Source: Desulfovibrionaceae bacterium (GTDB lineage Bacteria; Pseudomonadota; Gammaproteobacteria; Burkholderiales; Burkholderiaceae_C). From it: a DNA stretch of 28,388 nt. A program made the position numbers and the translations under genes. Each line of letters opens with the position of its first letter. Position 1 is the stretch's first letter. The notes beneath the pieces are model-generated. The model was not told the DNA's origin. It made no database searches and was given only the letters and a program-made list of their open reading frames with translations. Below, piece after piece: positions 1 through 8,637 of this stretch. Location of the stretch: assembly GCA_009778355.1 (NCBI GenBank), contig WRJY01000335.1:1-28388 (forward strand). Direction: 5' to 3'.

Positions 1-264
1 GACGGCGAACTTGCGGATTTTGCTGATCTCGTCATCGGCGCGGCGGCGGGCGTTCTGCGCCTCGGCCTGCGCGCGCAGCGCCTGATCGGTCAGTTCGGCC
101 ACCTTGGCCGCCAGGGCGTCGTTGGCGGCCTGGGCGTTGGTCAGTTGGGCAGCGGCGTCAGCCTCGCCAGCGGCCGCGGCGGCTTCGAGTTCTTCAGGTC
201 TGACAGGCGGCTCCAGAGGCGCGGCGCTAGCCGGGTCGAAGGGAGGGTTCCGGTGGGCGGTCAT
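1..264 (-). CDS. grpE: GrpE nucleotide exchange factor, N-terminal part (cut by window edge)
   Basis: The minus strand from the ATG at 264 is open to the window edge (88 codons). The N-terminus is acidic and Ala-rich and low in complexity. It is followed by a long helix with the family pattern LRAQAEAQNARRRADDEI and then KIRKFAV, the start of the coiled-coil dimerisation helix of GrpE. GrpE releases ADP from DnaK in the cytosolic DnaK-DnaJ chaperone cycle. The C-terminal beta domain lies outside the window. The start is supported by a heat-shock-like promoter about 50 bp upstream, although no strong Shine-Dalgarno sequence is visible. Assignment to GrpE is confident despite truncation. Confidence 0.9.
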   Translation of the reverse strand, partial: MTAHRNPPFDPASAAPLEPPVRPEELEAAAAAGEADAAAQLTNAQAANDALAAKVAELTDQALRAQAEAQNARRRADDEISKIRKFAV

Positions 265-316
265 GCTCAGGGTCTTTTGGGGGGCAGTGCTTGGGGAATG
301 CTGAATTGCCCCGCCC

Positions 317-344
317 AGATAGGCGCCGGGCGGCGGTTTTCAAG
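317..344 (-). promoter_or_regulatory. Probable sigma-32 (heat-shock) promoter of grpE
   Basis: On the minus strand there is a perfect CTTGAAA (338-344). A 14-nt spacer and CCTATCT (317-323) follow, close to the sigma-32 consensus CTTGAAA-N(11-16)-CCCCATNT. It lies upstream of grpE and would give a leader of roughly 45 nt. Heat-shock control of grpE is established in proteobacteria. The match itself is seen in the sequence; its use is inferred. Confidence 0.7.
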
Positions 345-426
345 TGCAAGGCTTGCGCGTTTTTCTCCCCCCCTCTCTCCTCGCGGGAAAAAGGGGCGCG
401 CGGTTGAAGCGGGACGGATTCGCCGT

Positions 427-798
427 TCAGGACGAAACGTCGAGCAGTTCGACGTCGAACTTCAGCGTGGCATTGGGCGGAATCACGCCGCCAGCGCCAC
501 GGGCGCCATAGCCCATGCCGGGCGGGATGACAAGTGTCCGCTGGCCACCCACTTTCATGCCGGCCACGCCCTCGTCCCAGCCCTGAATGACCATGCCCGC
601 GCCCAGCTCGAACGCGAATGGCTGGCCCCGGTCGCGGCTGGAATCGAACTTGGCGCCCTGCTCGCCATTGCTGTAAAGCCAGCCAGTGTAATGAACGCTG
701 ACGATGTGGCCCTTGCGCGCCTCGGCGCCGGCGCCGGGTTGGGTGTCGGTGATCTGCAAGTGATGTTCCAGCAGCAGATTTTCAATGTTGTCGGCCAC
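427..798 (-). CDS. FKBP-type peptidyl-prolyl cis-trans isomerase
   Basis: This 123-aa protein is a single FKBP domain without a signal peptide, so it should be a cytosolic prolyl isomerase. Visible family motifs are VSVHYTGWL, a KFDSSRDRGQPFAFELG segment, VIQGWDEGVAGMKVGGQRTLVIPP, GYGARG and the C-terminal IPPNATLKFDVELL, which carry the aromatic active-site pocket (Y, F, W). The start is a GTG at 798 with AAGGA seven bases upstream, which decides this start. It lies between grpE and an HxlR-type regulator on the same strand. The sequence does not reveal a specific client. Confidence 0.92.
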   Translation of the reverse strand: MADNIENLLLEHHLQITDTQPGAGAEARKGHIVSVHYTGWLYSNGEQGAKFDSSRDRGQPFAFELGAGMVIQGWDEGVAGMKVGGQRTLVIPPGMGYGARGAGGVIPPNATLKFDVELLDVSS

Positions 799-831
799 GA
801 CCGTTCCTTTTGTCCTTTTCGATGGATCAGC

Positions 832-1140
832 TTACTTCTTTTTGGCCTGCGCCGCGACCCACCTGGACGCAAAGGCTTGCAGGTCGGACAGGCGCTTGGT
901 CAGGTCGGCGCCGCTGGCCGTCAGGCTGTAGCCGTCCGAACCGTGCGTGACCAGGCTGGCCGCGCGCAACTCCTTCAGGCGAGTGTTCAGCGTGTTGGGA
1001 GTGATGCCGCCCACGCTGTCTTGCAACAGGCGAAACGTCTGGGGATGGCCGTCACGCAAGGCCCACAGCACCCGCATGGCATAGCGCGCCTCCAGCAACG
1101 CGAGCAACTGGCCCGTGGCGGCGTTTTCCTTGGAACTCAT
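832..1140 (-). CDS. HxlR-type winged-helix transcriptional regulator
   Basis: The protein has 102 aa. It has a helix (LLALLEARYAMRVLWALRDG), a helix-turn-helix stretch (TFRLLQDSVGGITPNTLNTRLKELRAASLV) and a beta wing (GYSLTASGADL). This is the HxlR/DUF24 layout, as in MarR-like DNA-binding dimers. It lacks the conserved Cys of thiol-sensing members such as HypR and QorR. An in-frame ATG eight codons upstream exists, but GAGGAG lies nine bases before the ATG at 1140, so the shorter start is preferred. The ligand and targets are unknown. The adjacent FKBP gene, 33 bp downstream, may be co-transcribed. Confidence 0.82.
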   Translation of the reverse strand: MSSKENAATGQLLALLEARYAMRVLWALRDGHPQTFRLLQDSVGGITPNTLNTRLKELRAASLVTHGSDGYSLTASGADLTKRLSDLQAFASRWVAAQAKKK

Positions 1141-1274
1141 GTCAGGCTTCTCCTCGTGGCGCATCAGAACGCACGAGGCCCACTATATCCCAAATTTGTA
1201 GCACGCTAGCACTTTCATAGCTTCAAAAGCTTCCCCGGCGTGGGGTCGGCGCTACAAAATTTAGTCCGACTTTT

Positions 1275-2603
1275 TTAGTCCACTTCCGCCTGCACACGGT
1301 GGTGCAGGCGCCGGATGCCGAGCCAGACAGCGGCGGCAACGAAAGGAACGGCCACTGCGGCGGCAATCTCCGGGCTGACCGGAACGCCCAGCGCCTGCGC
1401 CCCCTTGGCGGCATACGCCACCAGCCCGGCGCTGTAATACGTGACGGCGGCCACCGACAACCCCTCCACCGCCGCCTGAAGCAGGAATTGCGCTTTCTGG
1501 CGGCCACTCATGGCGCGCAAAAGTTGCTGGCTGCTGACTTGTTGTTCGATTTCGACCCTCGTTTGCAGCAGGTTCGACACGCGCGAAATGCGCTCCGACA
1601 GCGCCTGCTGGCGGCGCGCCGCCCAGGCGCAGGTCTGCACCGCCGGATGCAGGCGCTTTTCCATGAACTCGCGCAGCGTTTGCAGCGTGGCCTGGCGCTC
1701 TTCGCGCAATTCCTCGATGCGCTGGCGCACGATCTCGAAATACGCCTGGCTGGCCGAAAACCGTGCGTGGGTGCGGGCGTACAGCCCCTCTACCTCGGCG
1801 GCCAGCCGGGTCAGTTGCTTGAGCAACTCCGGCTCGTGGTGGCTTTCGGCGTTGCGGATACGCTCGGCCACCTGCGCCAGATCACGCTCGGCGCCCGCCA
1901 GCGCGCGCCCCACTTCGCGCGCCACGGGCAAGCCGAGCAGCGCCATCATGCGGTAGGTTTCGATGTCCAGAATGCACTGCGCCAGACGGCCAAGCTGTGC
2001 ATCGCTCATATCGCGCACCACCACCACCCAACGGCCAAAACCGTCGGCGTGCAGGCGCAAATCGGTATAGACGCTGGCGCCCTTGTCGAATACGTGGGCG
2101 CCGATCAGGCTTTCCTCATGCAGCCATTGCCGGGCGCTGGCTGGAATGGTTTCGGCCCGGGCAGCGCCAGCCTTCACCACCCGCACATGCAGCCCCAGCA
2201 GGCACTGCCCCGGCAGCGCGGCCAGCCAGTCGCGCGGCACGGCGGCCAAGGGTTCCGGTTCGGCATCCTGCGCCTGCTGCCGCCAGAACGAATAGGTGTG
2301 GAATTCGGTGTGCTGCTCCCAACGCAGATGGGCGCCGCCAAAGCTGGAAATGATGTGCGATTCCTGCGCCCCCGGCACTGGCAGATGCCGGTTGGCGAGC
2401 AGCGTGCACAAGTGCTCGCGCACCGCCGCCGGGTCGGCATCCACCAGCGCCAGATGCGAGAGCAGCAGCGGCGCGGCCATCGACTGCGTGGGCCGCGCGT
2501 GAACTTCGTGGTACAGGGTTTCGCGCAGGGGATGCACCGCGCGCAACGGCGCATCCGCCCTGCCGGGCGGCGGCGCTGTATGCGGGTCGCTGGCGTCGGT
2601 CAT
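1275..2603 (-). CDS. DUF3422 family membrane-anchored protein
   Basis: The protein has 442 aa. The N-terminal block LRETLYHEVHARP, then LLLSHLALV, is the signature of DUF3422 (PF11902), a proteobacterial family of unknown function. The middle holds a long Gln/Glu-rich helical region (about residues 240-370) and the C-terminus has two hydrophobic segments (about 379-397 and 413-430). It is therefore probably anchored to the inner membrane with a large cytoplasmic part. Two ATGs lie six bases apart (2609 and 2603). GGAG is only 2 nt from the first but 8 nt from the second, so 2603 is chosen. It lies 64 bp downstream of a secreted protein gene on the same strand. Confidence 0.85.
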   Translation of the reverse strand: MTDASDPHTAPPPGRADAPLRAVHPLRETLYHEVHARPTQSMAAPLLLSHLALVDADPAAVREHLCTLLANRHLPVPGAQESHIISSFGGAHLRWEQHTEFHTYSFWRQQAQDAEPEPLAAVPRDWLAALPGQCLLGLHVRVVKAGAARAETIPASARQWLHEESLIGAHVFDKGASVYTDLRLHADGFGRWVVVVRDMSDAQLGRLAQCILDIETYRMMALLGLPVAREVGRALAGAERDLAQVAERIRNAESHHEPELLKQLTRLAAEVEGLYARTHARFSASQAYFEIVRQRIEELREERQATLQTLREFMEKRLHPAVQTCAWAARRQQALSERISRVSNLLQTRVEIEQQVSSQQLLRAMSGRQKAQFLLQAAVEGLSVAAVTYYSAGLVAYAAKGAQALGVPVSPEIAAAVAVPFVAAAVWLGIRRLHHRVQAEVD

Positions 2604-2667
2604 CGTCATGTCTCCAATGCGTTGGCGGTCATTGCGGTGTTCATGGCTGTATTCAGGTCAGGCGGCG

Positions 2668-3396
2668 TCATGGAACCTGGACGATGGTCTCGGCGCCGAC
2701 GAACCGCTCCTGCGCCGCGTCGTAGCGGATCTCGTAACGGTACTCGCGCGGGGGGTATTCCGGATAGGTGGCCGTAAACCGCCAGACGCCGCGTCTTGGC
2801 GCGCGGCGGAGGAACTGGATCGGAATCCAGTGCGAATCCTCGGTGCTCAATTGGCCCTCGTCGTTGACATCGAGATGAAACGTGTACCAGATCACCTTGT
2901 CCTGACGTTTGCTGTAACCGGCGATGGTGGCCACAAAGTCGGAGCATGACCCGGCCATGTACAACACGAACTCATCGGCCCGGCCATCGCGGTTGATGTC
3001 GCGCAGCCGCATCACCCTGTGCGCGCCTCCTGGCGCGTCGTACAGCGTCCGGCCAACGGCCACCGGAATGCCGAGCAGCGGTTCCTCTGGACTGGTTTCG
3101 AGCAATACGCTGTCCTCGATCCGGGAGCGGCGTTCGTCCACCAGCGACAAGCGCGCCCGTCCCGTGACGTAGTGCCTGCCAATCGCCATTTCAGGGCAGG
3201 TCAGCACGTCGCCATAGTCTTCTTCACGGCTCTCCTGTGCATCGGCAACCCAAAGAACCAGACGCCGCTTGCCATGCGCCGACCAGATCGCCGCCTCGTC
3301 CATGACGCGCGCGTGTGCCGGCAGGTAGCCATGCCCGCCCGCCATGCTGTCCGTTGCGGCAGCCGCCGCCAGTATGCCGACGATGATCCACCGCAT
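2668..3396 (-). CDS. Secreted protein of unknown function with a DxNxDG calcium-loop-like motif
   Basis: The protein has 242 aa and is not recognised as a named family. A signal peptide is visible (MRW, hydrophobic IIVGILAAAAA, likely cleavage after SMA near residue 16), so it is probably periplasmic or lipid-free secreted. In mid-protein the segment LRDINRDGRADEFVLYM resembles the DxNxDGxxD calcium-binding loops of FG-GAP and dockerin-like proteins. Two cysteines (in LTCPEM and GSCSDF) could form a disulphide. A GTG five codons upstream is possible, but GGAAAGA lies before the ATG at 3396. It follows rlmB by 25 bp and is probably in one transcript with it. Confidence 0.65.
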   Translation of the reverse strand: MRWIIVGILAAAAATDSMAGGHGYLPAHARVMDEAAIWSAHGKRRLVLWVADAQESREEDYGDVLTCPEMAIGRHYVTGRARLSLVDERRSRIEDSVLLETSPEEPLLGIPVAVGRTLYDAPGGAHRVMRLRDINRDGRADEFVLYMAGSCSDFVATIAGYSKRQDKVIWYTFHLDVNDEGQLSTEDSHWIPIQFLRRAPRRGVWRFTATYPEYPPREYRYEIRYDAAQERFVGAETIVQVP

Positions 3397-3421
3397 ATCT
3401 GTTCTTTCCACAGACTGGCGC

Positions 3422-4156
3422 TCACCCGCGCTGGCGGCGCGCCTCGTACAGGCAAAGGCCGCTGGCCACCGAGACGTTCAGGCTCTCGACGGCGCCGCGC
3501 ATCGGGATGCGCACCAGCAGGTCGCAGGTCTTGCGCGTGAGCTGACGCATCCCCGGCCCTTCGGCGCCCAATACCAGGGCCAAGGGAACCTTGAGGTCGG
3601 CCTCGTACAGCGTGCCCTCGGCCTCGCCGGCGGCGCCGACGACCCAGATGCCGCGCTCCTTCAACTCGCCCAGCGCGCGCGCCAGGTTGGTGACCATGAA
3701 GTACGGCACTGTCTCGGCGGCGCCGCTGGCCACCTTGGCCACCGTGGCATTGATGCCTGCCGCATGATCCTTGGGCGCGATGACGGCGTGCGCGCCCGCG
3801 CCGTCGGCCACGCGCAGGCAGGCGCCCAGGTTGTGCGGATCGGTCACGCCGTCCAGCACCAGCAGCAGCGCGGGCTCCTGCAACCCGTCCAGCAGGTCAT
3901 CGAGCGATCGCGCCGGCTCCAGCGCCTGCACGCGCGCCGCCACGCCCTGATGGCCGGCGCTGCCGCTCAACTTGGTCAGCCGCGCGCCATCGGCCTCGAT
4001 GACGCGCACGCCCGCCTGCGCCGCGCGGGCCAGAAACTGCCTCATGCGGGCATCGCGGCGCGTGGCATCGGCATAGACCTCGATGATCGACGCGGGCGCG
4101 GTCTTCAGGCGCACGCCGACGGCGTGAAAGCCGAACAGCACTCGTGGGGTAGACAT
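3422..4156 (-). CDS. rlmB: 23S rRNA (guanosine-2251-2'-O)-methyltransferase RlmB
   Basis: The protein has 244 aa, the normal RlmB length. The N-terminal substrate-binding domain starts VLFGFHAVGVRL. The SPOUT/SpoU domain shows all three motifs: DGVTDPHNLGACLRVADG (motif 1, Asn and Arg for catalysis), LVLGAEGPGM (motif 2, SAM knot) and IPMRGAVESLNVSVASGLCLYE (motif 3). It methylates the P-loop G2251 of 23S rRNA using SAM. The reading frame is open 22 codons further upstream, but the family N-terminus (MSTPRVLFGF) fixes the start at 4156. It is divergent from the cellulose operon across a gap of nearly 1 kb. Confidence 0.95.
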   Translation of the reverse strand: MSTPRVLFGFHAVGVRLKTAPASIIEVYADATRRDARMRQFLARAAQAGVRVIEADGARLTKLSGSAGHQGVAARVQALEPARSLDDLLDGLQEPALLLVLDGVTDPHNLGACLRVADGAGAHAVIAPKDHAAGINATVAKVASGAAETVPYFMVTNLARALGELKERGIWVVGAAGEAEGTLYEADLKVPLALVLGAEGPGMRQLTRKTCDLLVRIPMRGAVESLNVSVASGLCLYEARRQRG

Positions 4157-4855
4157 GGCGCGCATTATCAGGGGCAGGGCCGGGGCGCTGCCCCATGACC
4201 CATGCGGCCCAAGCCGCTTCATCGGCCCGCATCGGCGCCACGCGCAGGCTTCGAGCTGGTCTCAAGCACATGATCCAACACGGCCTGCCGGACCGAGGTA
4301 AGCGATGCCGCCGGCGGGCCCTCGCCTTCCAAGGCGTTCCGGACAGCGCCGCCTTGCCCCCATCGCACCGGCGCTGGACGCCTAAGCGACAGGCGCTGCG
4401 CGTGCGCGAAAGCGCCGTCCGCCACCCATCCACAAGCGCCTGCTTGAATATATCCAGGCAGCCACCAGGCTTGTGGACGCAACCTCACTTGTTTACAAAC
4501 ATCATCCAGCCGGAGAAATTGCCATTGACTGCGGGTTATCACCTATATGTCATATGCCCACCATTGTTTTATAATTGTGCGCCTTGCCGGATTGGGTATC
4601 GAGAAGAAATCTTGCCTTCCTGCATACCGCCCTCGACAGCATAAAACAGATACTTTATTCCATACGATTGAATAGACAATAAATGCCATCCGCCGCTTCT
4701 GAATGATCCGCCGGCGATCCAGCTCTCTCTTTTGAGTCAATATCTTGCGTTCGCAGTCGAAAACGCCATTTCAAACCGGGAGCACAAGATTTAAAACCTG
4801 ATTGGCTCGGCAGAAAATCCATTGCCTCGATGGCCTGGAAATCAGCAGCCGATCG
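4157..4855. other. Long intergenic region upstream of the cellulose operon, no supported gene
   Basis: Open frames here are short, start at GTG or ATG without Shine-Dalgarno sequences and look like no known family. From about 4440 onward the DNA is visibly AT-richer than its surroundings. It holds a perfect TATAAT (4570-4575) without a good -35, a small palindrome ATATG-T-CATAT (4545-4555) and TTGTTTACAAACA-like symmetry near 4490. These may be control sites for the cellulose operon, but nothing proves it. Confidence 0.4.
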
Positions 4856-5089
4856 TCAGGGGTACATTGGCAGGGCCTGCACGTTTCGACGTTCCAGGCA
4901 TTCAACCCAGAGAGCATTCTCCGAGGCGTTGACATGAACCCACAGCCTTGAAACATAAATAAGCGGCAGTTCAATTTCACGAGAATTTTTTCGACATCGC
5001 GCGTTTATTAATTCAATCGACTCATGAATAGCCTGCGCTCTTTTGTTACGTTTCGCAATATTTGTTACATCTTTTACGCGCTGCTTCAT
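4856..5089 (-). CDS. Possible small protein (77 aa), divergent from bcsB
   Basis: An ATG at 5089 opens 77 codons on the minus strand in the AT-rich gap, where stops should be frequent. The predicted protein is basic at its N-terminus (KQRVKDV, IAKRNKRAQ) and ends in a mixed, protein-like segment (LPLIYVSRLWVHVNASENALWVECLERRN). No family is recognised and no Shine-Dalgarno is seen before the ATG. The start lies 49 bp from that of bcsB, in divergent orientation, so it could be a regulator-like or foreign remnant gene. It could equally be a chance ORF, because the frame continues open into the bcsB antisense. Confidence 0.27.
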   Translation of the reverse strand: MKQRVKDVTNIAKRNKRAQAIHESIELINARCRKNSREIELPLIYVSRLWVHVNASENALWVECLERRNVQALPMYP

Positions 5090-5138
5090 TAACAAACACA
5101 GTACACTTGGTAATCTTGTGCCGTGAAATAACACCACT

Positions 5139-7469
5139 GTGATCTTGAACACCACTCGTTTCAAGCTTGCCGCATGTCTGCTGGCTCTCGGGGTCTTGGG
5201 GTGGAGCAGCGGCTTGGCGTTGGCCCAAAAACCACCCCAGCCGAACCAGCCCAAAACCATTGATGTCACCCCTGCCACAGCCGCTATCGAGCCATCCGTT
5301 GCCATACAACCACAGGCCCTGCGCCGCTGGGCTCCGCACCTGAAAGACCTGGGGCTGCTCGACGCGATGCGGCTGCGCGGCGTGGAAAGCTGGGCGACCG
5401 TCATCGTACCCATCCGGCGCGACGAAATGGTGGAGGCGGCGCGCCTGCATTTGCGCTTTACGCTTTCGCCCTCGCTGCTGGCCGATCTGTCGCACCTCAA
5501 GGTGCTGCTCAACGACCAACTCATCCGCACCATCGCGCTGCCCAAGGAGCAGTTGGGCCAGCCGCACGAGGAGGACATCGACCTGCCTCCAGCCTATTTC
5601 ACGGATTACAACCAGCTATCGTTCCAGTTCGTGGGCCACTACACGCTGGACTGCGAGTTTCCCCATCACACGAGCCTGTGGACGGAAATCAGCAACGAGA
5701 GCCATCTGGACTTGTCCCTGCGCCCCCTGCAACTGCCCAATGACCTGGCGCTGCTGCCCGCCCCGTTCTTCGACCCGCGCGACAACAGCGTCGTGGACGT
5801 GCCCTTGGTTTACCCGGCGCATCCCAGTCTGGGCCAACTGAAGGCGGCAGGCTCGGTTGCCAGTTGGCTGGGTATGCTGGCGGCCTACCGCGGCGGTCGC
5901 TTTCCGGCGTTTGAAGACCAGCTCCCGCCGCGCGATGCGGTGGTGATTGCCACCAACGCGCAGCGCCCCGGCTTTCTCAAGGACATGCCGCCAGTGGAGC
6001 AGCCCACGCTGTCCATGGTGTCGCACCCCGGCGCGCCGGGGGCGCAATTGCTGCTGGTGCTGGGCAAGGACGATGCGCAGGTGCAAATCGCCGCCGATGC
6101 GCTGGCGCTGGACAAGGCCGCGCTGTCGGGCCAAAGCATTCAAATCACGGACCTCAAACTGCCGGCGCGGAACAAGGCTTACGATGCCCCGCGCTGGCTG
6201 ACCACCGAGCGCCCGGTGGCCCTGGGCGAGTTGGTGACGAGCGTGTCCGATCTGCAAGTGCGCGGCGCGACGCTGCACGACACCATCCGCGTCGACGCGC
6301 GCATGGCGCCGGACTTGTTCAAATGGAACGCCTCGGACATTCCGGTGCGGCTGATCTACCGCTACACCCCTCCCGTGGCGCCGGAGCAGGGCGCGCTGAA
6401 CATTTCCATCAACGACCAGTTCATCAGGTCTTACCCGCTGCCGGCCAAAGGCGGCGCCGAGGGCCTCAAGAGCGTCATTTTTTCGCCGCTGTCGAAAAAC
6501 GAAGACCCCGCGGTACATCAGGAGATGCGCATCCCGTCCGCCATGATGCAGACCAACAACCGGCTGGAGTTCGCCTTCCAGATTCCGCCCGCCGATCCGG
6601 GGCGTTGCCGTTCCGTCCAGCCGGTGGAACTGCGCGCGGCCATCGATCCGCAATCGGTCATCGACCTGACGGGCTTCGACCATTACATCGCCCTGCCCGA
6701 CCTGGCCGTTTTCGTCAACAGCGGCTTTCCGTTCACCAAGTTCGCCGACCTGAGCCAGACATCGGTGGTGCTGCCCAACCAACCCACGCAGGCCGATATC
6801 GAGGCCTATTTCACCGCCATCGGCCGCATGGCGGCAGCCACCGGCCACGTGGGCACGCGCTTCAATCTGCTGCACGCCTCGCAGGTCGAGCAGGCCCGGG
6901 ACACCGACATTCTGCTGATCTCCTCGGGCGACAAGGACGGCCTGCTGGCGCGCTGGAGCAGCGACCTGCCCGCGCTGGTCGTGGCCGGCAAGCGTTCCGT
7001 GCATACCCTGGAGCATTACGTGCGCTCGTTCTTCGAGTTGCTCCACCTGGGCGAGGACAGCCCCGCAACGCCTGACGACAGCCACGCCACGCTGGAAGGC
7101 AGCGGCCCGCTGGCGGGCGTGGTGGGCATGCAGTCGCCCTTGCAGGCAGGGCGCAGCGTGGTGGCGCTGACGGCCAGCGACGACGCGGGCATGACCCTTA
7201 TCTCCCGAAGCCTGAACGACCCCGGCAAGGTGCAATTGCTGCAAGGCGACCTGGGGCTGCTGCACGGCGACACCGTGGAGAGCTTTCGCATCAATCCCAT
7301 GTACTACGTGGGTGATCTGCCCTGGTACAAGCTGCTGTGGTTCCGCCTTCACAGCCATCCGGCGTGGCTGGCGCTGGGGAGCATCCTCGTGAGCCTGCTG
7401 CTGACCCTGATGGTGTATGGCGCGCTGCGCGCGCTGGCCCGCCGCAGGCTGGAGTCGGTGCATGACTGA
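5139..7469 (+). CDS. bcsB: Cellulose synthase regulatory/periplasmic subunit BcsB
   Basis: The protein has 776 aa, the expected BcsB length. It has an N-terminal signal sequence (FKLAACLLALGVLGWSSGLALA, about residues 8-29) and a large periplasmic part with two repeated jelly-roll/flavodoxin-like units (for example the paired segments LNDQLIRTIALP and SINDQFIRSYPLP). One C-terminal transmembrane helix (about 741-763) follows. It guides the glucan chain from the BcsA channel across the periplasm and is required for BcsA activity. An in-frame stop at 5124 limits the start to the GTG at 5139 or the TTG at 5145, and neither has a clear Shine-Dalgarno. It is the first gene of the operon, and its end overlaps bcsZ by 8 bp (ATGACTGA). 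Confidence 0.93.
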   Translation: MILNTTRFKLAACLLALGVLGWSSGLALAQKPPQPNQPKTIDVTPATAAIEPSVAIQPQALRRWAPHLKDLGLLDAMRLRGVESWATVIVPIRRDEMVEAARLHLRFTLSPSLLADLSHLKVLLNDQLIRTIALPKEQLGQPHEEDIDLPPAYFTDYNQLSFQFVGHYTLDCEFPHHTSLWTEISNESHLDLSLRPLQLPNDLALLPAPFFDPRDNSVVDVPLVYPAHPSLGQLKAAGSVASWLGMLAAYRGGRFPAFEDQLPPRDAVVIATNAQRPGFLKDMPPVEQPTLSMVSHPGAPGAQLLLVLGKDDAQVQIAADALALDKAALSGQSIQITDLKLPARNKAYDAPRWLTTERPVALGELVTSVSDLQVRGATLHDTIRVDARMAPDLFKWNASDIPVRLIYRYTPPVAPEQGALNISINDQFIRSYPLPAKGGAEGLKSVIFSPLSKNEDPAVHQEMRIPSAMMQTNNRLEFAFQIPPADPGRCRSVQPVELRAAIDPQSVIDLTGFDHYIALPDLAVFVNSGFPFTKFADLSQTSVVLPNQPTQADIEAYFTAIGRMAAATGHVGTRFNLLHASQVEQARDTDILLISSGDKDGLLARWSSDLPALVVAGKRSVHTLEHYVRSFFELLHLGEDSPATPDDSHATLEGSGPLAGVVGMQSPLQAGRSVVALTASDDAGMTLISRSLNDPGKVQLLQGDLGLLHGDTVESFRINPMYYVGDLPWYKLLWFRLHSHPAWLALGSILVSLLLTLMVYGALRALARRRLESVHD

Positions 7470-8637
7470 GGCCGGCTGTCCCACGCGCCGCGGCATGCTG
7501 CAAAGCGCCACGGGCGTGGCGGCAGGACTGGCCGTGCCGGCCTGGGCACAGGCGCCGGCGCCACCGAAGGCCGATGCGAGCCCGGCATCCGCATGGCCCG
7601 CATGGGACGCGTTTGCCCGCCAGTTCATAAGCCCCGAAGGCCGCGTCACGGTGGACGAACAGGCCCAAACCCATTCCGAAGCGCAGTCCTACGCACTGTT
7701 TTTCGCGCTGGTGGCTGGCGACCGCGAATACTTCGAGCGCCTGCTGCTCTGGACGGAAAACAACCTTTCCGCGGGCGATATCACCTCCCAACTGCCGGCC
7801 TGGCTCTGGGGCAAGCGCGAGGACGGTACCTGGGGCGTAATCGATCGCAACGCGGCCTCGGACGCCGACCTGTGGATCGCCTATGCGCTGGCCGAAGCCG
7901 GTCGGCTGTGGAACGAGCCGCGCTACCGCGCGCTGTCCGCCGCGCTGGCAAGGCGCATCGTGGACGAGGAAGCGGCCGACCTGCCGGGCCTGGGTCTGAC
8001 GCTGCTGCCCGCGCCGCACGGCTTTGCCCTGAAAGACGGGCTCTGGCGCCTGAATCCGAGCTACACGCCGCTGCAAGTCCTGCACCGGCTGGCCGGCAGC
8101 ACCGGCCAGCCGGCGTACCGGGCCCTCGCGGTCAGCGCGCTGCGGGTCATCGTCCGCTCCGCGCCCAAGGGCTTGAGCCCCGACTGGACGGTCTACAACA
8201 CAAAGATTCATCGCCGGGGCTTTCGGGCCGACGCCGCGGACAAGGGCCGGGGCTCCTACAACGCCATCCGCGTATACCTCTGGGCGGGCATGTTGCACAC
8301 CCATGCCGAAGAGCGCCACCTGCTGCTCAAAACCCTGGCGCCGATGGCGCATTTCGTGCGCGAGCAAGGTTATCCGCCGGAATCCATCGACATCCTGACC
8401 GGTCAGGCCTCCGGTCCGGCGCCGGCGGGCTTTTCCGCGGCCCTGCTGCCTTTCCTGCACGCCAGCGGCCAGACCGATGCGCTGCGGGCGCAAACGTTGC
8501 GCCTGCAAAAGCGCGCGCCACGGCACAACGCCTATTACGAGCAATGCCTGATGCTCTTCGGACAGGGGTGGATGGAGGGCGCCTACCGGTTCGACGCCCA
8601 CGGGCGGCTGCTGCCCCGCTGGAAGAGCAAGCCATGA
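7462..8637 (+). CDS. bcsZ: Endo-1,4-beta-glucanase BcsZ (GH8) with Tat-like signal
   Basis: The protein has 391 aa and is a family 8 glycoside hydrolase. Visible motifs are ISPEGRVTVD, HSEAQSYALFFAL (Glu73, probable catalytic acid), LWTENNL, WGVIDRNAASDADLWIAYAL (Asp134/Asp136 region) and LNPSYTPLQVL. It cuts periplasmic cellulose during export and is needed for normal polymer output in other bacteria. The N-terminus carries TRRGML followed by a mildly hydrophobic stretch ending PAWAQA, which resembles a twin-arginine signal. The ATG at 7462 is chosen because it overlaps the bcsB stop and leaves this signal at the N-terminus; an upstream in-frame start would lie inside bcsB. Confidence 0.93.
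   Translation: MTEAGCPTRRGMLQSATGVAAGLAVPAWAQAPAPPKADASPASAWPAWDAFARQFISPEGRVTVDEQAQTHSEAQSYALFFALVAGDREYFERLLLWTENNLSAGDITSQLPAWLWGKREDGTWGVIDRNAASDADLWIAYALAEAGRLWNEPRYRALSAALARRIVDEEAADLPGLGLTLLPAPHGFALKDGLWRLNPSYTPLQVLHRLAGSTGQPAYRALAVSALRVIVRSAPKGLSPDWTVYNTKIHRRGFRADAADKGRGSYNAIRVYLWAGMLHTHAEERHLLLKTLAPMAHFVREQGYPPESIDILTGQASGPAPAGFSAALLPFLHASGQTDALRAQTLRLQKRAPRHNAYYEQCLMLFGQGWMEGAYRFDAHGRLLPRWKSKP

Noticed and set aside
4219..4542. Minus-strand ORF of 107 codons upstream of rlmB
   Set aside because: GTG start, no Shine-Dalgarno, low-complexity Arg/Ala-rich composition and no family resemblance; probably a chance ORF.
4440..5138. c-di-GMP riboswitch before the cellulose operon
   Set aside because: No recognisable GEMM-type conserved core was found by eye.
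5616..7649. Very long minus-strand ORF opposite bcsB (and similar ones opposite bcsC and bcsA)
   Set aside because: Antisense shadow caused by high GC and codon bias; His/Gln/Arg/Gly-rich nonsense composition, while the plus strand encodes clear Bcs proteins.
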